The notes below the pieces were generated by a model, which worked only from the letters and a program-made list of their open reading frames with translations, was not told where the DNA came from and ran no database searches. From G965222505 sp965222505 (GTDB taxonomy: Bacteria; Bacteroidota; Rhodothermia; Rhodothermales; DATKEJ01): a stretch of DNA of 64,000 bases. The translations under genes were made by a program, and so were the position numbers. Shown here piece by piece: positions 55,728 through 63,755 of this stretch. Position 1 is the stretch's first letter. Every line of letters starts with the position of its first letter. Where the stretch lies: the NCBI GenBank assembly GCA_965222505.1, contig OZ244956.1:1364001-1428000 (forward strand), written 5' to 3'.

Positions 55728-56822
55728 CTACTTCCCCGCCCAAGCACGATACTGATATACTCCCCTCTCTGTACCCAAGTAAAGCCGACCCCGCTCCGCA
55801 TCCGAGGCTATCGTGTATATCTTCTCCTCCTCTGACAGCGAGGTCTCTACCCTACTCCATGACGCACCACTATCTCGGGTCTCAAGCAGGAATGTCTGCC
55901 TGTCTTTTCGTACTACCACCCAATACCGATCCGGCAAGCGCTCATCTGCCAACACCGCCGTCACAGTCCCCTGCACACCCAGATCAAGCCATCGCCAAGT
56001 TTCACCACCATCTTGCGTCTTGAATAACCCACCACGCAACCCAATGTGGACTTCCTCTCTGTTAAAGGGGTTGAACGCGATTGCATATACCGCATCATCC
56101 CCACTCTGTTGAAAAGAGACCAAATCCCAAGTCTGACCGCCATCGTTTGAACGATTCAGCACGGGACTAAAGGTTGTCGTCTCTCCACCGAGCCAGACTA
56201 TGTTGGGATCTGCCGGGTGTTGCTCAAGCGCAAATCTAAATGAAGTTCCTTGTGGTGGATGCTCAACCAACTGCCAAGATGCCCCGAAATCTGTGGACAC
56301 AAAGCCGGCATCGGCCAAGATGGAGCCTGGCCGATTGAGCAACCGCCATATCCCAGGATAGATTGTTGTCCCATCGTATTCGCTGAAACGTCCCATGCCC
56401 GTGACGGCATAAGACCAAGAGCGTCCACCATCTAGGCTACGGAAAACCGTAGGCTCGTCTATACTGCGCCGCATACTTGAGACTGCTAGAATGTGGTCCG
56501 CATCATCAAAGCTGACGACAAAGTCGGTTAGACGCTGAAATCCGTGCACCTGTGGAGAAGCAAGAGAATCCCAGATGGCACTTTCGTCCTGAGTGTTGAG
56601 CCGCCAAAGTTGCTGGATTTGATTTCGGAATAGGTTGGCACTGGAATTGTAGGCAATGATGTAAAGATATGGTGGGTGAATAAGGAGTTGGGTAACGACT
56701 TTAGTGTTGGGGCCGATGTTGGTCCAGGTGGGTTCGGGAGTATCCAAAGCGGTGTCACAACCGGCGAGGGGTGTACACAGGTAGGCAATACAAACACAAG
56801 ATGTTATCAAAAGTCGAGACAT
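55728..56822 (-). CDS. Asp-box (BNR) repeat lipoprotein, copy 2
   Basis: 364 residues, the same protein as 51977-53071. The duplicated unit starts and ends at attC boundaries (1380 bp in each case), the pattern expected of integrase-mediated cassette copying. Confidence 0.87.
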   Translation of the reverse strand: MSRLLITSCVCIAYLCTPLAGCDTALDTPEPTWTNIGPNTKVVTQLLIHPPYLYIIAYNSSANLFRNQIQQLWRLNTQDESAIWDSLASPQVHGFQRLTDFVVSFDDADHILAVSSMRRSIDEPTVFRSLDGGRSWSYAVTGMGRFSEYDGTTIYPGIWRLLNRPGSILADAGFVSTDFGASWQLVEHPPQGTSFRFALEQHPADPNIVWLGGETTTFSPVLNRSNDGGQTWDLVSFQQSGDDAVYAIAFNPFNREEVHIGLRGGLFKTQDGGETWRWLDLGVQGTVTAVLADERLPDRYWVVVRKDRQTFLLETRDSGASWSRVETSLSEEEKIYTIASDAERGRLYLGTERGVYQYRAWAGK

Positions 56823-56948
56823 GCTTTTTGAGGCAAACGAATCATTCTTAAGCTGTGATCAATCAGGGTAGGAACGTACTGAGGAATGTACAGATCGGGC
56901 AAGTCAAATCGGCCTCCCCATTGAAGAAAATGAGTACGCTGGTGGGCA

Positions 56949-57073
56949 GTATAACGGCCCCAGTTTAGCCGCGCAGGGCTGGGGGCATACCCTGGAGGTC
57001 ATGCAGAAAGTCGCACGCACAACGTCGCAAGTTAAACAACAACGCCCTGAGTCGGCTAGAACGGTAGTTATGC
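56949..57073 (-). repeat. attC_30
   Basis: Minus strand R'' GCATAAC (57067-57073), R' GTTATAC, 125 bp; arms TAGCCGACTCAGGG and CCCTGCGCGGCTA. Confidence 0.85.
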
Positions 57074-57502
57074 AACACGCGAGACGCGACCAACAAAATA
57101 CAACAAATCTAACGCCTCCCCTGACCAAAGCCCAAACAGTGAAGCTAACCTCAACACCGACAATGAAGGCCCAAAACCGCGCACGGCCTGAAAGCACACA
57201 CGCCGGACCGGCGAGGTGAAAGAGACGGACCGGCCTCAACACGAAGCGCGATCTCCGACGGGCACAACACATGAGCCAAGCACTTGGCTGGCGAGTCGGG
57301 ACGTGAGGTACCATGTGGGCCGACGCGGCAAATGTAAAACAGGGCAACCGTTTTCAATCACGCATCAGGACTGAGCATCTGAAGTAGCGAGACCTCGCGA
57401 CTGGTGCCCCATCAGCCGAGCCTGGCCAAAACGAAACGAAGTCGCGAGGGGGCATTGAAACGGCCTCAGCCACATCGGCCGAGCAAAGCGTTGAGCGTGG
57501 TT
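57074..57502 (-). other. Cassette V, probably non-coding
   Basis: 430-bp GC-rich cassette. A 68-codon minus-strand frame (57357-57151) is the longest fully internal one, but it has no start signal or recognisable motif. I do not call it a gene. Confidence 0.4.
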
Positions 57503-57626
57503 GTATAACGGCCCCAGTTCAGCCGACCTGGGCTGAGGGAAAACCATCAAAGCCGAGCACAAAGTCACACGCCCCGGATAGGCTGGAACGATCAACGCCC
57601 TGGGTCGGCTGCAACGGTTGTTATAC
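57503..57626 (-). repeat. attC_31
   Basis: Minus strand R'' GTATAAC (57620-57626), R' GTTATAC, 124 bp; arms CAGCCGACCCAGGG and CCCAGGTCGGCTG. Confidence 0.88.
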
Positions 57627-57731
57627 AGCACTCCTGACAAAGGAGAAAATATGCTCCCTGTATTCTCACTTGGCTGACAACACTTGATGACACACCTGTT
57701 CGAGAATTACTTTTGCCATCATCAAAGACGC

Positions 57732-58046
57732 TCATGCAGCCGCAACTGAACTGTGACGTTTGATCTGCTTGAGTTCAGCCTCCTCCTTGCGCTCGGCTCG
57801 GTAAAGGTCCCAACGCAATTGCAGATTCAGCCAAAACCCGGCACTCGTCCCAAAGAAGCGAGACAACCGGAGCGCTGTGCTCGCCGTTACCCCTCGCCGG
57901 CCATTGACCAGTTCGTTGACCCGCTGATACGGCACATGGATTGCATCAGAAAGAGTTCGCTGTGTGATCTCAAGTGGCTTCAGAAACTCCTCATGGAGTA
58001 TCTCACCTGGATGAATCGGGGCACGGTCTGTCGGAATACGTACCAT
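57732..58046 (-). CDS. higA: HigA-type XRE antitoxin
   Basis: 104 residues: APIHPGEILHEEFLKPLEIT, helix-turn-helix QRTLSDAIHVPYQRVNELVN and GTSAGFWLNLQLRWDLYRAE, the HigA/VapI signature. Starts 5 bases after the toxin gene ends. Cassette of attC_31. Sequence differs from the HigA at 28087, so the pairs are independent acquisitions. Confidence 0.9.
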   Translation of the reverse strand: MVRIPTDRAPIHPGEILHEEFLKPLEITQRTLSDAIHVPYQRVNELVNGRRGVTASTALRLSRFFGTSAGFWLNLQLRWDLYRAERKEEAELKQIKRHSSVAAA

Positions 58047-58051
58047 AGCGC

Positions 58052-58345
58052 TTAGTGATAGTCGACGATTTCGACCTGCTCTGGCCCGCTAGGGGTCCAA
58101 GTGAAGCAGATGCGATATTGATCGTTGATTCGGATACTATGTTGGCCTATCCGGTCTCGTTTGAGTGCTTCAAGCCGATTGCCAGGTGGCACACGCAAGT
58201 CGTTGAGGTTTTCGGCCGCGTCAAGCTGGTCGAGTTTTCGATGAGCGACCCTCCACAGTTTTTGGGGTAGCCGTTTTCGCGCACGGCTTGAGGGTCGTCC
58301 GTTGTAGATATCCTCAGAGGCTTGGTCGAGGAAAGACAGGATCAT
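58052..58345 (-). CDS. higB: HigB-type toxin
   Basis: 97 residues: KRLPQKLWRVAHRKLDQLDA, LNDLRVPPGNRLEALKRDRI, GQHSIRINDQYRICFTW and the HigB ending VEIVDYH. mRNA interferase of the RelE superfamily, first gene of the operon. Confidence 0.92.
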   Translation of the reverse strand: MILSFLDQASEDIYNGRPSSRARKRLPQKLWRVAHRKLDQLDAAENLNDLRVPPGNRLEALKRDRIGQHSIRINDQYRICFTWTPSGPEQVEIVDYH

Positions 58346-58411
58346 GTTATCCGGGTTTCCATGCTACGACGGGCGAGCAAGGTATGGGTTCCCGGAAGAG
58401 GCGCAAGTGCT

Positions 58412-58535
58412 GTATAACGGACCAAGTTCAAGTGCGCAGGGCAACGAGCAGAAGATAACCAAAGACTGAAAAACATGCCCACCTACCAAAGCCAAAACCC
58501 CTAACGCCCTGAGTCGCTTGCAACGGTTGTTAGGC
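58412..58535 (-). repeat. attC_32
   Basis: Minus strand R'' GCCTAAC (58529-58535), R' GTTATAC, 124 bp, X-type arms. Confidence 0.88.
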
Positions 58536-58818
58536 GGCACCGACGGCGACGAACCCACTTACCTTGAAACACGACACTCCAGCACCCCGAAAACGCTGAC
58601 AGACGCGCCCACATGCCAGCACCACACCCGCCCGAATCGACGACGACGCGAGGAAGTGGCGCACACCCTTCATCTCTTCAGTGCGCCGGCACACGCCCAC
58701 CAAGCACCGACACCGGAGAGGATCACCCTGACCGAGGCGACTTCTTCATCGAGGCCGACCCCATGAGGTGCCGAGGCAAAGCGTAGCATTAGGGGAGCAG
58801 TCTGCGCAGGTGGTGTCC
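58536..58818 (-). repeat. Cassette X copy X9 (B-type)
   Basis: 283 bp. Second frame 58673-58530, 47 codons (MKGVRHFLASSS to GFVAVGAA), with several substitutions and no frame change; first frame of 50 codons from the attC_33 ATG. Confidence 0.78.
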
Positions 58819-58943
58819 GCATAACGGACCAAGTTCAGACGCACAGGGCTGAGGGCACACCTTGAGCGTCGCGCAGAAAGTCACCCGCACGAAGTCGCAA
58901 GTTAAACAACAACGCCCTGCGTCGCCTGGAACGGTTGTTATGT
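58819..58943 (-). repeat. attC_33
   Basis: Minus strand R'' ACATAAC (58937-58943), R' GTTATGC, 125 bp; site of the right-arm cassette R. Confidence 0.88.
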
Positions 58944-59199
58944 GGCCTAAGACAGACGCGACACGAAACTTACCAAGATACCACAGCTATATCCAACCGG
59001 CACCCCTTCAAGGCCAAACCGCCGCATGGCGAGATGACGAGACAGACGACTCTGGGGACAACAGGCCCAATGCCGACCGGCACCTGATCAAAGACCACCC
59101 TGGGCCGGCGAGGCCGTCAAGACGGCCCACCCAACCGAAGCCGCAAAGACTGGTTGAGGTAAGCAAAACGTGAGGCCAACCCCAAGCGGCTGGCGTGCC
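58944..59199 (-). repeat. Non-coding cassette R, right-arm copy
   Basis: 256 bp, inverted and nearly identical to 27194-27450, with scattered single-base differences. Same position relative to an X cassette as in the left arm. Confidence 0.65.
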
Positions 59200-59311
59200 A
59201 CATAACGGCCTAAGTTCAGGCGAACCGGGCTGAGGGTAAACGACCAAAGAACGGCAGAAAGTCACAAGCCCGGTTTCGGCCTGAACACCCAACGCCCTGA
59301 TTCGCCTGAAC

Positions 59312-60478
59312 TGTAATAGTTAAGATTTAATCTGACAGTTTCCGTACACTGCATCTCAACCCAACAAGAGGACTGTCAGATGTCAAACGAAGAGAAGATC
59401 ATCAAAAACAAACTCGGCCTTCTGAATCTCGCCCAAACGCTGGGCAATGTCAGTCAGGCCTGCAAAGTCATGGGCTACTCCCGTGACAGTTTCTACCGAT
59501 TCAAACAACTCTACGAACAAGGCGGCGAGGTCGCCCTTCGAGAGATCAGTCGCAAGAAACCCGTCATCGCAAACCGTGTCTCGCCCGAGATCGAAGAGGC
59601 CGTCGTTGACTTTGCCATTGAGCAGCCAGCCTATGGTCAACTCCGGGTGTCGAATGAGCTAAAGAAACGAGGGCTGTTTGTCTCCCCAGGTGGCGTGCGC
59701 TCGATCTGGCTCCGTCATGACCTGGAGGTGTTCAAAAAGCGCTTGAAGGCGCTGGAGGCCAAGGTCGCCCAGGAAGGCTTGATCTTGACAGAAGACCAAC
59801 TCAGAGCACTCGAGCGTGCCAAAGAAAAAAAGGAGGCTCACGGCGAGATCGAGACCCATCATCCGGGCTATCTCGGTGCCCAAGACACCTACTACGTAGG
59901 TACCGTCAAAGGGGTGGGTCGTATCTACCAGCAGACCTTTATCGACACCTACAGCCGGGTGGCCTTTGCCAAGCTCTATGATCGCAAGAACGCACTCGTC
60001 GCCGCCGACGTGCTCAACGACCGGGTTGTACCCTGGTTCGAAGAGCAAGACATCCGGCTGCTGCGTATCCTGACGGATCGTGGCACGGAGTACTGCGGCA
60101 ATCGTGAGCACCACGAATATCAGCTCTACCTAGCCATCGAAGACATCGATCACAGCCGGACCAAGGCCCGTCGGCCACAGACCAACGGTATTTGTGAACG
60201 GCTCCACAAGACGATGCAGGATGAGTTCTACGCCGTCGCCTTCCGCAAGAAGGTCTACACCAGTCTCGAACAACTTCAGCAGGACTTGGATGAATGGCTC
60301 ACGTGGTACAATACTGAACGGACGCACTCTGGTCGGTACTGCTACGGCAAGACGCCGATGGAGACGTTCATGCAGTCGAGGGCGTTAGCCAAAGAGAAAG
60401 AACTGGATCGGATGTATCAGGTGCCAGGTGTTCCTGCCGCATAACTCACCTTTGTCAGATTAAGTCTTGACCACTACA
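59312..60478 (+). mobile_element. IS481-family element, copy I4
   Basis: 1167 bp with both terminal repeats. Flanks are CCTGAAC and ACTCATG, so unlike I1 and I3 there is no 7-bp duplication. Recombination between IS481 copies or an adjacent deletion is likely. Confidence 0.93.
59380..60444 (+). CDS. IS481-family transposase, copy I4
   Basis: 354 residues, identical to the copies at 10176 and 42696, complete. Confidence 0.95.
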   Translation: MSNEEKIIKNKLGLLNLAQTLGNVSQACKVMGYSRDSFYRFKQLYEQGGEVALREISRKKPVIANRVSPEIEEAVVDFAIEQPAYGQLRVSNELKKRGLFVSPGGVRSIWLRHDLEVFKKRLKALEAKVAQEGLILTEDQLRALERAKEKKEAHGEIETHHPGYLGAQDTYYVGTVKGVGRIYQQTFIDTYSRVAFAKLYDRKNALVAADVLNDRVVPWFEEQDIRLLRILTDRGTEYCGNREHHEYQLYLAIEDIDHSRTKARRPQTNGICERLHKTMQDEFYAVAFRKKVYTSLEQLQQDLDEWLTWYNTERTHSGRYCYGKTPMETFMQSRALAKEKELDRMYQVPGVPAA

Positions 60479-60508
60479 ACTCATGCCCTGGGTCGGCTGG
60501 AACGGTTG

Positions 60509-60682
60509 TTATGCAGCACCAGAGGCCGACGCTTGCTTCTTCTTGGCTACAGTTCGAGAAGACCTTGCCCGTGCCGCTCGGGCACGAATCTCCTCAACGA
60601 TCCTGCCAATATCGTAGTCGTTCCGCTGAGCGATTTCCTCGCGCACTTTGCGGACTTCTTGTAATACCTTGTCCTGCTTCAC
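60509..60682 (-). CDS. Small antitoxin partner of PIN toxin
   Basis: 57 residues from GTG 60682: KQDKVLQEVRKVREEIAQRN, YDIGRIVEEIRARAARARS and a Lys/Ala-rich end. The GGAGGG site 7 bases upstream overlaps the end of the toxin gene. The stop TAA (60511-60509) is within the R'' box of attC_34. Inferred antitoxin by position and size; helical charged protein. Confidence 0.7.
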   Translation of the reverse strand: MKQDKVLQEVRKVREEIAQRNDYDIGRIVEEIRARAARARSSRTVAKKKQASASGAA

Positions 60683-60683
60683 C

Positions 60684-61157
60684 TTATCCCTCCATCAATT
60701 CTTCCGGGGTACACATGATTGGAGCCGTGTACCCCATTCTACGACACACCTCCTCTATCTTGTTTCGCATAGCGGCATTGGCAATATGCTTGCAGTTCCA
60801 AGTCAAAAGAAAGTCAATGTCGTGTACAGCTGAAACCGCGATATGTAGCGCATCCACAGCAGCCTTCTCTGGCAGAGGACCTTGACGCAGTAGCTGTTCA
60901 GCCAATTCTTGGGCTGAAGTAGTGATTTCAAGCGCCTCAACGCCAGCAATGAGTCTCAGCCGACGACGTGCTACTTCGCTATTCCCTGCTGCGGCTTCAG
61001 CAACGACGACATCGGATACAAAGAGGGTAAAATCGTGTCGCCGCGCACTCCACCACTGCCTTGTAATACTCTGCTTGGCTGCCGTAATGATGTTACGACT
61101 TCTCCGAGCAGCATGGAAACTGGGTATGGTGGTTTCGAGATAGAGTTTGGGTTTCAT
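60684..61157 (-). CDS. PIN-domain toxin (VapC-like)
   Basis: 157 residues: KPKLYLETTIPSFHAARRSR, SDVVVAEAAAGNSEVA, DALHIAVSAVHDIDFLLTWN and CKHIANAAMRNKIEEVC. Acidic residues of the PIN active site are all present. Same subgroup as 47268-47759. The ATG lies about 110 bases downstream of attC_35. Complete. Confidence 0.87.
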   Translation of the reverse strand: MKPKLYLETTIPSFHAARRSRNIITAAKQSITRQWWSARRHDFTLFVSDVVVAEAAAGNSEVARRRLRLIAGVEALEITTSAQELAEQLLRQGPLPEKAAVDALHIAVSAVHDIDFLLTWNCKHIANAAMRNKIEEVCRRMGYTAPIMCTPEELMEG

Positions 61158-61265
61158 GAGGCGAAGTTAGCGCCGAAAGCCAACTTCTTCAAACGCTCCA
61201 AGATAAATATCTGGCACCGAGTCTTGCATACTATGATGTTGTTGACTCCTCACGTTTTCAGTGCT

Positions 61266-61389
61266 GCATAACGGACTAAGTTCAGCCGACCTGGGCTGAG
61301 GGAATGCCCTGAAAGAACGGCACAAAGTCACTCGCCCGGGTGCGGTTGGAACGACTAACGCCCTGGGTCGGCTGGAACGGTTGTTATAC
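61266..61389 (-). repeat. attC_35
   Basis: Minus strand R'' GTATAAC (61383-61389), R' GTTATGC, 124 bp; same cassette end as attC_09 (CACCACGAGCAC beside R''). Confidence 0.88.
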
Positions 61390-61441
61390 CCCACCACGAG
61401 CACACACCTCTATATTGGCATAAAACCCGTCTTCTTCACCC

Positions 61442-62033
61442 TCAAAGCAATATTGCCAATGTTGTCCTTACTGAAAATAAGGACAAGATGAAGGCACGGG
61501 TATCCCGGAATTTACGTTCTTCATCACCATCACTACGGACCCTAAACTCTTCGAGATCACGCCAGATGACGGTCGCTTCAGCAGAATATGCCGCCGATAA
61601 TAGAAAACTACTATTGATCCGGTAGCGATACCCTATCTCTAGATCGAATCCGAGTCTACGTATTTTTTCATCTTGGTCAAATGTCTGAACATCATCTCTT
61701 TCTAGACGATCTACTCTTGAATCTTGTCCCAACCAATTACGCTCATACCGCACCCCGAGATAACCCAGAAGTGTACCCCGTTCGCTTGGTTGTCGAACAA
61801 CCTCGAAGCCGATCATAGTTAATAGTGTTGAGTTTCCTCGGCCATTATCCAAGGTACGCCCTGAAAAGACAACGGTATCGGGCTGGCCTCCTCTTGAAAA
61901 CAAATCAAAATCCTCTTCTAACGTTTCACTCTCTTCATCATAGGATTGATATCCCATTCCTCCTCGAAGACTGAACCGAGGTGAAATCCAATATTGAAGC
62001 CCGATCACGCCTCGGTATCCTTCGAGTCCCCTC
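61442..62033 (-). pseudogene. Outer-membrane beta-barrel protein L, 5' truncated
   Basis: About 195 codons remain. Alternating hydrophobic strands with aromatic ends are visible: IGLQYWISPRFSLRGGMGYQ, STLLTMIGFEVVRQ, GTLLGYLGVRYERNW, GFDLEIGYRYRINSSFLLSA. This is typical of outer-membrane beta-barrels, here of unknown cargo. The signal peptide and N-terminus are lost at the insertion of IS3 copy C3. Its 3' end plus attC is duplicated at 20556-20808. Confidence 0.75.
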
Positions 62034-62108
62034 TGTGCCTAAGTTAATGAGACAATGACTACGTAATAATTTAGTGTCGAACCCCGAGGGCGTATGAGGA
62101 TATAAACC

Positions 62109-62531
62109 ATGTCGCACCCTTTTGTCAAACCCAACACCTATAACGGCGTGAATACCAGACCTAAGACCCAGGTCACACCAAAGGCCCAACGTCGCACCTT
62201 CACAGCCAAGTACAAATTACGCATCCTTGAAGAAGCCGACCAGTGCACAGAATTGGGGCAGATAGGCGCACTCCTGCGCCGCGAGGGTCTGTATTCATCG
62301 AACCTGACAACGTGGCGTCGGCAGCGAGAAAAAGGTCAGATTGGGGCCTTGTCACCGAAGAAACGAGGGCCGAAGCCGGATCCAGATGCCGCTCTGCTGC
62401 GGGAGAATGAACGGCTTCGTAAACAAAACCAACGCCTTCAAGAACAGCTTAAGAAGGCCGAATTAATCATTGATGTCCAAAAAAAAGTCTCGGATCTTCT
62501 GGGCATCTCGCTGCCGAACGAACCGACTTGA
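62109..62531 (+). CDS. IS3-family transposase OrfA (type C), copy C3
   Basis: 140 residues, identical to 30081-30503; complete helix-turn-helix plus zipper. Confidence 0.9.
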   Translation: MSHPFVKPNTYNGVNTRPKTQVTPKAQRRTFTAKYKLRILEEADQCTELGQIGALLRREGLYSSNLTTWRRQREKGQIGALSPKKRGPKPDPDAALLRENERLRKQNQRLQEQLKKAELIIDVQKKVSDLLGISLPNEPT

Positions 62532-63610
62532 TCGAGGCTGCCACCGTGTTATCGACCTCGGTTGGTATCACACAAGCCTGTAGATCTCTGGCGTTGCCGC
62601 GTAGTAGTTATTACCGAACTCAGGCACCAAAACCGGTAGTCAAACCCCGCCGACGAGTAGCCCATGCCCTTGACCAAGAGGAAAAAGCGATGATTCGCGA
62701 GGTACTCAACAGTGACCGATATTGTGATCGGTCCCCACGTCAGGTCTATGCCGACCTGCTGGATCGGGGGCAGTATCTATGCCATTGGCGCACGATGTAT
62801 CGTGTCCTGGATGAACATAAAGAAGTCCGAGAACGGCGTAATCAACTGCGACATCCGGTCTACAAAAAGCCGGAATTATTGGCCACCGGGCCGAATCAAC
62901 TTTGGACATGGGATATAACCAAGCTTAAAGGACCTGAAAAGTGGTCGTATTACTATCTCTATGTGATCCTCGACCTCTACAGTCGCTACGTCGTCGGGTG
63001 GATGTTGGCCGGTGCCGAATCGGCGGTTTTGGCCAAAGAGCTCATCGAATCGACCTGTCGTCGGCAGCGCATTGACCGCGATCAATTGGTCATTCACAGT
63101 GACCGGGGGCCGAGCATGACATCGAAGACGGTGGCTCAACTGCTGGCGGATCTCGGGGTCGAGAAAAGTCATAGCCGACCGCATGTGTCGAACGATAACC
63201 CCTACTCTGAAGCACAGTTCAAGACCATGAAATATCGTCCCAACTACCCCAAACGATTTGGATCAATGGCCGATGCTCGTCACAGGGTCAAGGACTTTTT
63301 CACCTGGTACAATGAAGAGCACTACCACAGTGCCTTGGCGTTATTGACGCCTGCGATGGTGCATTATGGAGATGCCAACTCGGTTCAACAAGCCCGGCAA
63401 CAGGTATTGGAATCGGCCTATGGGAAGTATCCGGGTCGCTTTAAGCGGGGCAAACCTCATGTTGCGGTTTTACCAAAAGCGGTTTACCAAAAGCGGTTTG
63501 GATCAACAAACCCGTTGAGATGGATCTACAACACGGTACCATCGAAGATTCCACGTTGTCATGGAGGGATGTGCCGGGCTATGAGTGCGACGGCCAACAT
63601 CCCTCCATGA
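62528..63610 (+). CDS. IS3-family transposase OrfB (type C), copy C3
   Basis: 360 residues, identical to 3392-4474 and 29002-30084; TTG start overlapping the orfA stop; D-D-E residues intact. Confidence 0.9.
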   Translation: MIEAATVLSTSVGITQACRSLALPRSSYYRTQAPKPVVKPRRRVAHALDQEEKAMIREVLNSDRYCDRSPRQVYADLLDRGQYLCHWRTMYRVLDEHKEVRERRNQLRHPVYKKPELLATGPNQLWTWDITKLKGPEKWSYYYLYVILDLYSRYVVGWMLAGAESAVLAKELIESTCRRQRIDRDQLVIHSDRGPSMTSKTVAQLLADLGVEKSHSRPHVSNDNPYSEAQFKTMKYRPNYPKRFGSMADARHRVKDFFTWYNEEHYHSALALLTPAMVHYGDANSVQQARQQVLESAYGKYPGRFKRGKPHVAVLPKAVYQKRFGSTNPLRWIYNTVPSKIPRCHGGMCRAMSATANIPP

Positions 63611-63755
63611 CAACGCGCGTCAGCCGAATGCCGGTTGTCGATAAGCAGCCGGTAGAAGCAATGGCGCTACAGTAAATACCAAAAAAAGTTGTCTCATTTT
63701 GTACGCCACCCCCAATTCTTTGGACAGGGTTAAGCCGTTTTTAAGTTTATAGGAC

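Larger units (their letters stand above)
59200..60514 (-). repeat. attC_34, chimeric, split by IS481
   Basis: 59200-59311 holds R' GTTATGT and most of a site whose arm word is TTCGCC. 60479-60514 holds the other end with arm word GTCGGC and R'' GCATAAC (60508-60514). The two parts come from different attC types and lack a target duplication. Confidence 0.75.
62034..63701 (+). mobile_element. IS3-family element type C, copy C3
   Basis: Starts TGTGCCTAAGTTAATGAGAC and matches C2 until GTCTCATTTTG; the last 9-10 bases of the other terminal repeat (CTTGACACA) are missing, replaced by the flank of another element. Otherwise complete. Confidence 0.88.

Noticed and set aside
57151..57357. 68-residue protein in cassette V
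   Set aside because: No start signal, no motif, Cys/Arg-rich composition as expected of a chance frame in GC-rich DNA.
513..61389. CRISPR array
   Set aside because: The recurrent units are about 125 bp, of variable centre and irregular spacing with genes between them; they have attC architecture. No short regular repeats with unique spacers are present.
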